Part shown: piece by piece, positions 34,589 through 48,100 of the stretch
Layout of the letters: each line of letters starts with the position of its first letter
Position numbering within the stretch: the first letter of the stretch is position 1
NCBI GenBank assembly: GCA_949825025.1
Contig: OX463781.1
Coordinates: 24,195,047 to 24,259,046, forward strand
Reading direction: 5' to 3'
Source of the DNA: Siphlonurus alternatus
Lineage: Eukaryota > Arthropoda > Insecta > Ephemeroptera > Siphlonuridae
Length of the DNA stretch: 64,000 bases
The notes under the pieces: generated by a model
The model's input: only the letters and a program-made list of their open reading frames with translations
Database searches by the model: none
What the model was told of the DNA's origin: nothing
Program-made: the position numbers and the translations under genes

Positions 34589-37566
34589 AATACCAATACC
34601 CCCTCACATGTTCACGGAGGGTCACTTTTCCACTTTTTTTAAGGTAGCGAATGTGACTTTTTGCGCATCAAGAAGTTGCTCCTTATTGAAACAATGCCTT
34701 TCAACCCATTTTCACCTAATTAAATGCAGCAGAATCCAAGGAATACGTAATATTCTGAAATATAGCTACAAATAAAAGTGCTCCGAATTTCAATTTTTAG
34801 TAGGGCTAGGACATCTTCTCGTCAAGCAGACTTTGACAATACTACTTTCAATTCTCTCCCTTAAATTTAAACTGAGATAATGGGATGGCAATTTTGGTTA
34901 CGTTAGAAAAACACCTTTTTTGGAATTTTAAAAAGTCGAATTTATGAATCGAAATCAAAGTGTTAGAAGTGGAATCGATTTGTTTTGCCATGACAAATTA
35001 ATAAAAAAATATAACATCACTCTCCTTGCAACCGCAAGAAAGTTATAAGGAACGAAACTTTGAAAATACCAATACCCCCCCACATGTTCACGGAGGGTCA
35101 CTTTTCCACTTTTTTTAAGGTAGCGAATGTGACTTTTTGCGCATCAAGAAGTTGTTCCTTATTGAAACAATGCCTTTCAACCCATTTTCACCTAATTAAA
35201 TGCAGCAGAATCCAAGGAATACGTAATATTCTGAAATATAGCTACAAATAAAAGTGCTCCGAATTTCAATTTTTAGTAGAGCTAGGGCTTCTCCTCGTCA
35301 AGCAGACTTTGACAATACTACTTTCAATTCCCTCCCTTAAACTTAAACTGAGATAATGGGATGGCAATTTTGGTTACGTTAGAAAAACCCCTTTTTTGGA
35401 ATTTTAAAAAGTCGAAGTTATGAATCGAAATCAAAGTTTTAGGAGTGGAATCGATTTGTTCTGCCATGACAAATTAATAAAAAAATATAACATCACTCTC
35501 CTTGCAACCGCAAGAAAGTTATAAGGAACGAAACTTTGAAAATACCAATACCCCCCCACATGTTCACGGAGGGTCACTTTTCCACTTTTTTTAAGGTAGC
35601 GAATGTGACTTTTTGCGCATCAAGAAGTTGCTCCTTATTGAAACAATGCCTTTCAACCCATTTTCAACTAATTAAATGCAGCAGAAACCAAGGAATACGT
35701 AATATTCAGAAATATAGCTACAAATAAAAGTGCTCCGAATTTCAATTTTTAGTAGGGCTAGGGCATCTCCTCGTCAAGCAGACTTTGACAATACTACTTT
35801 CAATTCTCTCCCTTAAACTTAAACTGAGATAATGGGATGGCAATTTTGGTTACGTTAGAAAAACACCTTTTTTGGAATTTTAAAAAGTCGAGGTTATGAA
35901 TCGAAATCAAAGTGTTAGAAATGGAATCGATTTTTTTTGCCATGACAAATTAAAAAAAAAATATAACATTACTCTCCTTGCAACCGCAAGAAAGTTATAG
36001 GGAACGAAACTTTGAAAATACCAATACACCCCCACATGTTCACGGAGGGTCACTTTTCCACTTTTTTTAAGGTAGCGAATGTGACTTTTTGCGCATCAAG
36101 AAGTTGCTCCTTATTGAAACAAGGCCTTTCAACCCATTTTCAACTAATTAAATGCAGCAGAAACCAAGGAATACGTAATATTCAGAAATATAGCTACAAA
36201 TAAAAGTGCTCCGAATTTCAATTTTTAGTAGGGCTAGGGCATCTCCTCGTCAAGCAGACTTTGACAATACTACTTTCAATTCTCTCCCTTAAACTTAAAC
36301 TGAGATAATGGGATGGCAATTATGGTTACGTTAGAAAAACACCTTTTTTGGAATTTTAAAAAGTCGAGGTTATGAATCTAAATCAAAGTGTTAGAAGTGG
36401 AATCGATTTGTTTTGCCATGACAAATTAAAAAAAAAATATAACATTACTCTCCTTGCAACCGCAAGAAAGTTATAGGGAACGAAACTTTGAAAATACCAA
36501 TACCCCCCCACATGTTCACGGAGGGTCACTTTTCCACTTTTTTTAAGGTAGCGAATATGACTTTTTGCGCATCAAGAAGTTGCTCCTTATTGGAACAAGG
36601 CCTTTCAACCCATTTTCACCCAATTAAATGCAGCAGAATCCAAGGAATACGTAATATTCTGAAATATAGCTACAAATAAAAGTGCTCCGAATTTCAATTT
36701 TTAGTAGGGCTAGGGCATCTTCTCGTCAAGCAGACTTTGACAATACTACTTTCAATTCTCTCCCTTAAATTTAAACTGAGATAATGGGATGGCAATTTTG
36801 GTTACGTTAGAAAAACACCTTTTTTGGAATTTTAAAAAGTCGAAGTTATGAATCGAAATCAAAGTGTTAGAAGTGGAATCGATTTGTTTTGCCATGACAA
36901 ATTAATAAAAAAATATAACATCACTCTCCTTGCAACCGCAAGAAAGTTATAAGGAACGAAACTTTGAAAATACTAATACCCCCCCACATGTTCACGGAGG
37001 GTCACTTTTCCACTTTTTTTAAGGTAGCGAATGTGACTTTTTGCGCATCAAGAAGTTGCTCCTTATTGAAACAATGCCTTTCAACCCATTTTCACCTAAT
37101 TAAATGCAGCAGAATCCAAGGAATACGTAATATTCTGAAATATAGCTACAAATAAAAGTGCTCCGAATTTCAATTTTTAGTAGGGCTAGGGCATCTCCTC
37201 GTCAAGCAGACTTTGACAATACTACTTTCAACTCTCTCCCTTAAACCTTAACTGAGATAATGGGATGGCAATTTTGGTTACGTTAGATAAACCCCTTTTT
37301 TGGAATTTTAAAAAGTCGAAGTTATGAATCGAAATCAAAGTTTTAGGAGTGGAATCGATTTGTTCTGCCATGACAAATTAATAAAAAAATATAACATCAG
37401 TCTCCTTGCAACCGCAAGAAAGTTATAAGGAACGAAACTTTGAAAATACCAATACCCCCCCACATGTTCACGGAGGGTCACTTTTCCACTTTTTTTAAGG
37501 TAGCGAATGTGACTTTTGGCGCATCAAGAAGTTGCTCCTTATTGAAACAATGCCTTTCAACCCATA
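29943..37566 (+). repeat. 16-monomer higher-order unit, first copy (7624 bp)
   Basis: Followed immediately by a second copy at 37567. The edge is clean: CCCATTTTC near 29939 faces CCCATATTC at 37563, and the same position differs again between 37566 and 45190. That makes this a textbook tandem duplication with period 7624. By eye I found one internal difference from the second copy over more than 7 kb, a T to A change at 45108. Confidence 0.9.
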
Positions 37567-40500
37567 TTCACCTAATTAAATGCAGCAGAATCCAAGGAAT
37601 ACGTAATATTCTGAAATATAGCTACAAATAAAAGTACTCGTAATTTCAATTTTTAGTAGGGCTAGGGCATCTCCTCGTCAAGCAGACTTTGACAATACAA
37701 CTATCAACTCTTTCCCTTAAACATAAACTGAGATAATGGGATGGCAATTTTGGTTACGTTAGAAAAACCCCTTTTTTGGAATTTTAAAAAGTCGAAGTTA
37801 TGAATCGAAATCAAAGTTTTAGGAGTGGAATCGATTTGTTCTGCCATGACAAATTCAAAAAAAAATATAACATCACTCTCCTTGCAACCGCAAGAAAGTT
37901 ATAAGGAACGAAACTTTGAAAATACTAATACCCCCCCACATGTTCACGGAGGGTCACTTTTCCACTTTTTTTAAGGTAGCGAATGTGATTTTTTGCGCAT
38001 CAAGAAGATGCTCCTTATTGAAACAAGGCCTTTCAACCCATATTCACCTAATTAAATGCAGCAGAATCCAAGGAATACGTAATATTCTGAAATATAGCTA
38101 CAAATAAAAGTACTCGTATTTTCAATTTTTAGTAGGTCTAGGGCATCTCCTCGTCAAGCAGACTTTGACAAAACAAATTTCAACTCTCTCCCTTAAACTT
38201 AAACTGAGATAATGGGATGGCAATTTTGGTTACGTTAGAAAAACACCTTTTTTGGAATTTTAAAAAGTCGAAGTTATGAATCGAAATCAAAGTGTTAGAA
38301 GTGGAATCGATTTGTTTTGCCTTGACAAATTAATAAAAAAATATAACATCACTCTCCTTGCAACCGCAAGAAAGTTATAAGGAACGAAACTTTGAAAATA
38401 CCAATACCCCCCCACATGTTCACGGAGGGTCACTTTTCCACTTTTTTTAAGGTAGCGAATGTGACTTTTTGCGCATCAAAAAGATGCTACTTATTGAAAC
38501 AAGGCCTTTCAACCCATTTTCACCTAATTAAATGCAGCAGAATCCAAGGAATACGTAATATTCTGAAATATAGCTACAAATAAAAGTGCTCCGAATTTTA
38601 ATTTTTAGTAGGGCTAGGGCATCTCCTCGTCAAGCACACTTTGACAAAACAAATTTCAACTCTCTCCCTTAACCTTAAACTGAGATAATGGGATGGCAAT
38701 TTTGGTTACGTTAGAAAAATACCTTTTTTGGAATTTTAGAAAGTCGAAGTTATGAATCGAAATCAAAGTTTTAGGAGTGGAATCGATTTGTTCTGCCATG
38801 AAAAATTAAAAAAAAAATATAACATTACTCTCCTTGCAACCGCAAGAAAGTTATAAGGAACGAAACTTTGAAAATACCAATACCCCCCCACATGTTCACG
38901 GAGGGCCACTTTTCCACTTTTTTTAAGGTGGCGAAAGTGACTTTTTGCGCATCAAAAAGTTGCTCCTTATTGAAACAAGGCCTTTCAACCCATTTTCACC
39001 TAATTAAATGCAGCAGAATCCAAGGAATACGTAATATTCTGAAATATAGCTACAAATAAAAGTGCTCCGAATTTCAATTTTTAGTAGAGCTAGGGCATCT
39101 CCTCATCAAGCAGACTTTGACAATACTACATTCAATTCTCTCCCTTAAACTTAAACTGAGATAATCATGGGATGGCAATTTTGGTTACGTTAGAAAAACA
39201 CCTTTTTTGGAATTTTAAAAAGTCGAAGTTATGAATCGAAATCAAAGTGTTAGAAGTGGGATCCATTTTTTTTGCCATGACAAATTAATAAAAAAATATA
39301 ACATCACTCTCCTTGCAACCGCAAGAAAGTTATAAGGAACGAAACTTTGAAAATACCAATACCCCCCCACATGTTCACGGAGGGTCACTTTTCCACTTTT
39401 TTTAAGGTAGCGAATGTGACTTTTGCGCATCAAGAAGTTGCTCCTTATTGAAACAAGGCCTTTCAACCCATTTTCACCTAATTAAATGCAGCAGAATCCA
39501 AGGAATACGTAATATTCTGAAATATAGCTACAAATAAAAGTACTCGTAATTTCAATTTTTAGTATTGCTAGGGCATCTCCTCGTCAAGCAGACTTTGACA
39601 ATACAACTATCAACTCTTTCCCTTAAACATAAACTGAGATAATGGGATGGCAATTTTGGTTACGTTAGAAAAACCCCTTTTTTGGAATTTTAAAAAGTCG
39701 AAGTTATGAATCGAAGTCAAAGTTTTAGGAGTGGAATCGATTTGTTCTGCCATGACAAATTCAAAAAAAAAATATAACATCACTCTCCTTGCAACCGCAA
39801 GAAAGTTATAAGGAACGAAACTTTGAAAATACCAATACCCCCCCACATGTTCACGGAGGGTCACTTTTCCACTTTTTTTAAGGTAGCGAATGTGACTTTT
39901 TGCGCATCAAGAAGTTGCTCCTTATTGAAACAATGCCTTTCGACCCATTTTCACCTAATTAAATGCAGCAGAATCCAAGGAATACGTAATATTCTGAAAT
40001 ATAGCTACAAATAAAAGTGCTCCGAATTTCAATTTTTAGTAGGGCTAGGGCATCTCCTCATCAAGCAGACTTTGACAATACTACATTCAATTCTCTCCCT
40101 TAAACTTAAACTGAGATAATCATGGGATGGCAATTTTGGTTACGTTAGAAAAACACCTTTTTTGGAATTTTAAAAAGTCGAAGTTATGAATCGAAATCAA
40201 AGTGTTAGAAGTGGGATCCATTTTTTTTGCCATGACAAATTAATAAAAAAATATAACATCACTCTCCTTGCAACCGCAAGAAAGTTATAAGGAACGAAAC
40301 TTTGAAAATACCAATACCCCCCACATGTTCACGGAGGGTCACTTTTCCACTTTTTTTAAGGTAGCGAATGTGACTTTTTGCGCATCAAGAAGTTGCTCCT
40401 TATTGAAACAAGGCCTTTCAACCCATTTTCACCTATTTAAATGCAGCAGAATCCAAGGAATACGTAATATTCTGAAATATAGCTACAAATAAAAGTGCTC

Positions 40501-42212
40501 CGAATTTCAATTTTTAGTAGGGCTAGGGCATCTCCTCATCAAGCAGACTTTGACAAAACTACTTTCAACTCTCTCCCTTAAACTTAAACTGAGATAATGG
40601 GATGGCAATTTTGGTTACGTTAGATAAACCCCTTTTTTGGAATTTTAAAAAGTCGAAGTTATGAGTCGAAATCAAAGTTTTAGGAGTGGAATCGATTTGT
40701 TCTGCCATTACAAATTAATAAAAAAATATAACATCACTCTCCTTGCAACCGCAAGAAAGTTATAAGGAACGAAACTTTGAAAATACCAATACCCCCCCAC
40801 ATGTTCACGGAGGGTCACTTTTCCACTTTTTTTAAGGTAGCGAATGTGACTTTTTGCGCATCAAGAAGTTGCTCCTTATTGAAACAATGCCTTTCAACCC
40901 ATTTTCACCTAATTAAATGCAGCAGAATCCAAGGAATACGAAATATTCTGAAATATAGCTACAAATAAAAGTGCTCCGAATTTCAATTTTTAGTAGGGCT
41001 AGGGCATCTCCTCGTCAAGCAGACTTTGACAATACTACTTTCAATTTTCTCCCTTAAACTTAAACTGAGATAATGGGATGGCAATTTTGGTTACGTTAGA
41101 AAAACCCCTTTATTGGAATTTTAAAAAGTCGAAGTTATGAAACGAAATCCAAGTTTTAGGAGTGGAATCGATTTGTTCTGCCATGAAAAATTCAAAAAAA
41201 AATATAACGTTACTCTCCTTGCAACCGCAAGAAAGTTATAAGGAACGAAACTTTGAAAATACCAATACCCCCCCACATGTTCACGGAGGGTCACTTTTCC
41301 ACTTTTTTTAAGGTGGCGAAAGTGACTTTTTGCGCATCAAAAAGTTGCTCCTTATTGAAACAAGGCCTTTCAACCCATTTTCACCTAATTAAATGCAGCA
41401 GAATCCAAGGAATACGTAATATTCTGAAATATAGCTACAAATAAAAGTGCTCCGAATTTCAATTTTTAGTAGAGCTAGGGCATCTCCTCGTCAAGCAGAC
41501 TTTGACAATACTACTTTCAATTCTCTCCCTTAAACTTAAACTGAGATAATCATGGGATGGCAATTTTGGTTACGTTAGAAAAACACCTTTTTTGGAATTT
41601 TAAAAAGTCGAAGTTATGAATCGAAATCAAAGTGTTAGAAGTGGGATCCATTTTTTTTGCCATGACAAATTAATAAAAAAATATAACATCACTCTCCTTG
41701 CAACCGCAAGAAAGTTATAAGGAACGAAACTTTGAAAGTACCAATACCCCCCCACATGTTCACGGAGGGTCACTTTTCCACTTTTTTTAAGGTAGCGAAT
41801 GTGACTTTTTGCGCATCAAGAAGTTGCTCCTTATTGAAACAATGCCTTTCAACCCATTTTCACCTAATTAAATGCAGCAGAATCCAAGGAATACGTAATA
41901 TTCTGAAATATAGCTACAAATAAAAGTGCTCCGAATTTCAATTTTTAGTAGGGCTAGGGCATCTTCTCGTCAAGCAGACTTTGACAATACTACTTTCAAT
42001 TCTCTCCCTTAAATTTAAACTGAGATAATGGGATGGCAATTTTGGTTACGTTAGAAAAACACCTTTTTTGGAATTTTAAAAAGTCGAAGTTATGAATCGA
42101 AATCAAAGTGTTAGAAGTGGAATCGATTTGTTTTGCCATGACAAATTAATAAAAAAATATAACATCACTCTCCTTGCAACCGCAAGAAAGTTATAAGGAA
42201 CGAAACTTTGAA
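37567..42212 (+). repeat. Five-copy core, copy 5
   Basis: Last copy of the 4646-bp core in the window. It is virtually identical to copy 4 and shares the TACGAAATATTC marker near 40937. No further copy is seen to the right of 42.2 kb, although the following 3 kb still match the tails of copies 3 and 4. Confidence 0.88.
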
Positions 42213-45189
42213 AATACCAATACCCCCTCACATGTTCACGGAGGGTCACTTTTCCACTTTTTTTAAGGTAGCGAATGTGACTTTTTGCGCATCAAGAAGT
42301 TGCTCCTTATTGAAACAATGCCTTTCAACCCATTTTCACCTAATTAAATGCAGCAGAATCCAAGGAATACGTAATATTCTGAAATATAGCTACAAATAAA
42401 AGTGCTCCGAATTTCAATTTTTAGTAGGGCTAGGACATCTTCTCGTCAAGCAGACTTTGACAATACTACTTTCAATTCTCTCCCTTAAATTTAAACTGAG
42501 ATAATGGGATGGCAATTTTGGTTACGTTAGAAAAACACCTTTTTTGGAATTTTAAAAAGTCGAATTTATGAATCGAAATCAAAGTGTTAGAAGTGGAATC
42601 GATTTGTTTTGCCATGACAAATTAATAAAAAAATATAACATCACTCTCCTTGCAACCGCAAGAAAGTTATAAGGAACGAAACTTTGAAAATACCAATACC
42701 CCCCCACATGTTCACGGAGGGTCACTTTTCCACTTTTTTTAAGGTAGCGAATGTGACTTTTTGCGCATCAAGAAGTTGTTCCTTATTGAAACAATGCCTT
42801 TCAACCCATTTTCACCTAATTAAATGCAGCAGAATCCAAGGAATACGTAATATTCTGAAATATAGCTACAAATAAAAGTGCTCCGAATTTCAATTTTTAG
42901 TAGAGCTAGGGCTTCTCCTCGTCAAGCAGACTTTGACAATACTACTTTCAATTCCCTCCCTTAAACTTAAACTGAGATAATGGGATGGCAATTTTGGTTA
43001 CGTTAGAAAAACCCCTTTTTTGGAATTTTAAAAAGTCGAAGTTATGAATCGAAATCAAAGTTTTAGGAGTGGAATCGATTTGTTCTGCCATGACAAATTA
43101 ATAAAAAAATATAACATCACTCTCCTTGCAACCGCAAGAAAGTTATAAGGAACGAAACTTTGAAAATACCAATACCCCCCCACATGTTCACGGAGGGTCA
43201 CTTTTCCACTTTTTTTAAGGTAGCGAATGTGACTTTTTGCGCATCAAGAAGTTGCTCCTTATTGAAACAATGCCTTTCAACCCATTTTCAACTAATTAAA
43301 TGCAGCAGAAACCAAGGAATACGTAATATTCAGAAATATAGCTACAAATAAAAGTGCTCCGAATTTCAATTTTTAGTAGGGCTAGGGCATCTCCTCGTCA
43401 AGCAGACTTTGACAATACTACTTTCAATTCTCTCCCTTAAACTTAAACTGAGATAATGGGATGGCAATTTTGGTTACGTTAGAAAAACACCTTTTTTGGA
43501 ATTTTAAAAAGTCGAGGTTATGAATCGAAATCAAAGTGTTAGAAATGGAATCGATTTTTTTTGCCATGACAAATTAAAAAAAAAATATAACATTACTCTC
43601 CTTGCAACCGCAAGAAAGTTATAGGGAACGAAACTTTGAAAATACCAATACACCCCCACATGTTCACGGAGGGTCACTTTTCCACTTTTTTTAAGGTAGC
43701 GAATGTGACTTTTTGCGCATCAAGAAGTTGCTCCTTATTGAAACAAGGCCTTTCAACCCATTTTCAACTAATTAAATGCAGCAGAAACCAAGGAATACGT
43801 AATATTCAGAAATATAGCTACAAATAAAAGTGCTCCGAATTTCAATTTTTAGTAGGGCTAGGGCATCTCCTCGTCAAGCAGACTTTGACAATACTACTTT
43901 CAATTCTCTCCCTTAAACTTAAACTGAGATAATGGGATGGCAATTATGGTTACGTTAGAAAAACACCTTTTTTGGAATTTTAAAAAGTCGAGGTTATGAA
44001 TCTAAATCAAAGTGTTAGAAGTGGAATCGATTTGTTTTGCCATGACAAATTAAAAAAAAAATATAACATTACTCTCCTTGCAACCGCAAGAAAGTTATAG
44101 GGAACGAAACTTTGAAAATACCAATACCCCCCCACATGTTCACGGAGGGTCACTTTTCCACTTTTTTTAAGGTAGCGAATATGACTTTTTGCGCATCAAG
44201 AAGTTGCTCCTTATTGGAACAAGGCCTTTCAACCCATTTTCACCCAATTAAATGCAGCAGAATCCAAGGAATACGTAATATTCTGAAATATAGCTACAAA
44301 TAAAAGTGCTCCGAATTTCAATTTTTAGTAGGGCTAGGGCATCTTCTCGTCAAGCAGACTTTGACAATACTACTTTCAATTCTCTCCCTTAAATTTAAAC
44401 TGAGATAATGGGATGGCAATTTTGGTTACGTTAGAAAAACACCTTTTTTGGAATTTTAAAAAGTCGAAGTTATGAATCGAAATCAAAGTGTTAGAAGTGG
44501 AATCGATTTGTTTTGCCATGACAAATTAATAAAAAAATATAACATCACTCTCCTTGCAACCGCAAGAAAGTTATAAGGAACGAAACTTTGAAAATACTAA
44601 TACCCCCCCACATGTTCACGGAGGGTCACTTTTCCACTTTTTTTAAGGTAGCGAATGTGACTTTTTGCGCATCAAGAAGTTGCTCCTTATTGAAACAATG
44701 CCTTTCAACCCATTTTCACCTAATTAAATGCAGCAGAATCCAAGGAATACGTAATATTCTGAAATATAGCTACAAATAAAAGTGCTCCGAATTTCAATTT
44801 TTAGTAGGGCTAGGGCATCTCCTCGTCAAGCAGACTTTGACAATACTACTTTCAACTCTCTCCCTTAAACCTTAACTGAGATAATGGGATGGCAATTTTG
44901 GTTACGTTAGATAAACCCCTTTTTTGGAATTTTAAAAAGTCGAAGTTATGAATCGAAATCAAAGTTTTAGGAGTGGAATCGATTTGTTCTGCCATGACAA
45001 ATTAATAAAAAAATATAACATCAGTCTCCTTGCAACCGCAAGAAAGTTATAAGGAACGAAACTTTGAAAATACCAATACCCCCCCACATGTTCACGGAGG
45101 GTCACTTATCCACTTTTTTTAAGGTAGCGAATGTGACTTTTGGCGCATCAAGAAGTTGCTCCTTATTGAAACAATGCCTTTCAACCCAT
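37567..45189 (+). repeat. 16-monomer higher-order unit, second copy
   Basis: Tandem copy of 29943-37565 at offset 7624, ending where CCCATTTTCAAC at 45185 departs from CCCATATTCACC. GGATCC sites are at 39259, 40214 and 41644. The end of this unit is also the end of the left-hand domain. Confidence 0.9.
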
Positions 45190-48100
45190 TTTCAACTAAT
45201 TAAATGCAGCAGAATCCAAGGAATACGTAATATTCAGAAATATAGCTACAAATAAAAGTGCTCCGAATTTCAATTTTTAGTAGGGCTAGGGCATCTCCTC
45301 GTCAAGCAGACTTTGACAATACTACTTTCAATTCTCTCCCTTAAACTTAAACTGAGATAATGGGATGGCAATTTTGGTTACGTTAGAAAAACACCTTTTT
45401 TGGAATTTTAAAAAGTCGAAGTTATGAATCGAAATCAAAGTGTTAGAAGTGGAATCGATTTGTTTTGCCATGACAAATTCAAAAAAAAATATAACATTAC
45501 TCACCTTGCAACCGCAAGAAAGTTATAGGGAACGAAACTTTGAAAATACCAATACCCTCCCACATGTTCACGGAGGGTCACTTTTCCACTTTTTTTAAGG
45601 TAGCGAATATGACTTTTTGCCCATCAAGAAGTTGCTCCTTATTGGAACAAGGCCTTTCAACCCATTTTCACCCAATTAAATGCAGCAGAATCCAAGGAAT
45701 ACGTAATATTCTGAAATATAGCTACAAATAAAAGTGCTCCGAATTTTAATTTTTAGTAGGGCTAGGGCATCTCCTTGTCAAGTAGACTTTGACAAAACAA
45801 ATTTCAACTCTCTCCCTTAAACATAAACTGAGATAATGGGATGGCAATTTTGGTTACGTTAGAAAAACCCCTTTTTTGGAATTTTAAAAAGTCGAAGTTA
45901 TGAATCGAAATCAAAGTTTTAGGAGTGGAATCGATTTGTTCTGCCATGACAAATTCAAAAATAAAATATAACATCACTCTCCTAGCAACCGCAAGAAAGT
46001 TATAAGGAACGAAACTTTGAAAATACCAATACCCCCCCACATGTTCACGGAGGTCACTTTTCCACTTTTTTTAAGGTAGCGAATATGACTTTTTGCGCAT
46101 CAAGAAGTTGCTCCTTATTGAAACAAGGCCTTTCAACCCATTTTCACCCAATTAAATGCAGCAGAATCCAAGGAATACGTAATATTTTGAAATATAGCTA
46201 CAAATAAAAGTGCTCCGAATTTTAATTTTTAGTAGGGCTAGGGCATCTCCTCGTCAAGTAGACTTTGACAAAACAAATTTCAACTCTTTCCCTTAAACAT
46301 AAACTGAGATAATGGGATGGCAATTTTGGTTACGTTAGAAAAACCCCTTTTTTGGAATTTTAAAAAGTCGAAGTTATGAATCGAAATCAAAGTTTTAGGA
46401 GTGGAATCGATTTGTTCTGCCATGACAAATTAATAAAAAAATATAACATCACTCTCCTTGCAACCGCAAGAAAGTTATAAGGAACGAAACTTTGAAAATA
46501 CCAATACCCCCCCACATGTTCACGGAGGGTCACTTTTCCACTTTTTTTAAGGTGGCGAAAGTGACTTTTTGCGCGTCAAAAAGTTGCTCCTTATTGAAAC
46601 AAGGCCTTTCAACCCATTTTCACCTAATTAAATGCAGCAGAATCCAAGGAATACGTAATATTCAGAAATTTAGCTACAAATAAAAGTGCTCCGAATTTCA
46701 ATTTTTAGTAGGGCTAGGTCATCTCCTCGTCAAGCAGACTTTGACAATACTACTTTCAATTCTCTCCCTTAAACTTAAACTGAGATAATGGGATGGCAAT
46801 TTTGGTTACGTTAGAAAAACACCTTTTTTGGAATTTTAAAAAGTCGAAGTTTTGAATCGAAATCAAAGTGTTAGAGGTGGAATCGATTTGTTTTGCCATG
46901 ACAAATTCAAAAAAAAATATAACATTACTCTCCTTGCAACCGCAAGAAAGTTATAGGGAACGAAACTTTGAAAATACCAATACCCCCCCACATGTTCACG
47001 GAGGGTCACTTTTCCACTTTTTTTAAGGTGGCGAAAGTGACTTTTTGCGCGTCAAAAAGTTGCTCCTTATTGAAACAAGGCCTTTCAACCCATTTTCACC
47101 TAATTAAATGCAGCAGAATCCAAGGAATACGTAATATTCAGAAATTTAGCTACAAATAAAAGTGCTCCGAATTTCAATTTTTAGTAGGGCTAGGGCATCT
47201 CCTCGTCAAGCAGACTTTGACAATACTACTTTCAATTCTCTCCCTTAAACTTAAACTGAGATAATGGGATGGCAATTTTGGTTACGTTAGAAAAACACCT
47301 TTTTTGGAATTTTAAAAAGTCGAAGTTTTGAATCGAAATCAAAGTGTTAGAGGTGGAATCGATTTGTTTTGCCATGACAAATTCAAAAAAAAATATAACA
47401 TTACTCTCCTTGCAACCGCAAGAAAGTTATAGGGAACGAAACTTTGAAAATACCAATACCCCCCCACATGTTCACGGAGGGTCACTTTTCCACTTTTTTT
47501 AAGGTAGCGAATATGACTTTTTGCGCATCAAGAAGTTGCTCCTTATTGAAACAAGGCCTTTCAACCCATTTTCACCCAATTAAATGCAGCAGAATCCAAG
47601 GAATACGTAATATTCTGAAATATAGCTACAAATAAAAGTGCTCCGAATTTTAATTTTTAGTAGGGCTAGGGCATCTCCTCGTCAAGTAGACTTTGACAAA
47701 ACAAATTTCAACTCTCTCCCTTAAACTTAAACTGAGATAATGGGATGGCAATTTCGGTTACGTTATAAATACCCCTTTATTGGAATTTTAAAAAGTCGAA
47801 GTTATGAATGGAAATCCAAGTTTTAGGAGTGGAATCGATTTGTTCTGCAATGACAAATTCAAAAAAAAATATAACATCACTCTCCTTGCAACCGCAAGAA
47901 AGTTATAAGGAACGAAACTTTGAAAATACCAATACCCCCCCACATGTTCACGGAGGGTCACTTTTCCACTTTTTTTAAGGTGGCGAAAGTGACTTTTTGC
48001 GCGTCAAAAAGTTGCTCCTTATTGAAACAAGGCCTTTCAACCCATTTTTACCTAATTAAATGCAGCAGAATCCAAGGAATACGTAATATTCAGAAATATA

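Larger units (their letters stand above)
28569..38007 (+). repeat. ~20-monomer block, second copy
   Basis: Second copy of 18567-28005. It contains GGATCC at 31635, 32590 and 34020, all at the predicted positions. Its right part overlaps the start of the next duplication (the 16-monomer unit), so the same DNA has taken part in at least two amplification events. Confidence 0.88.
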
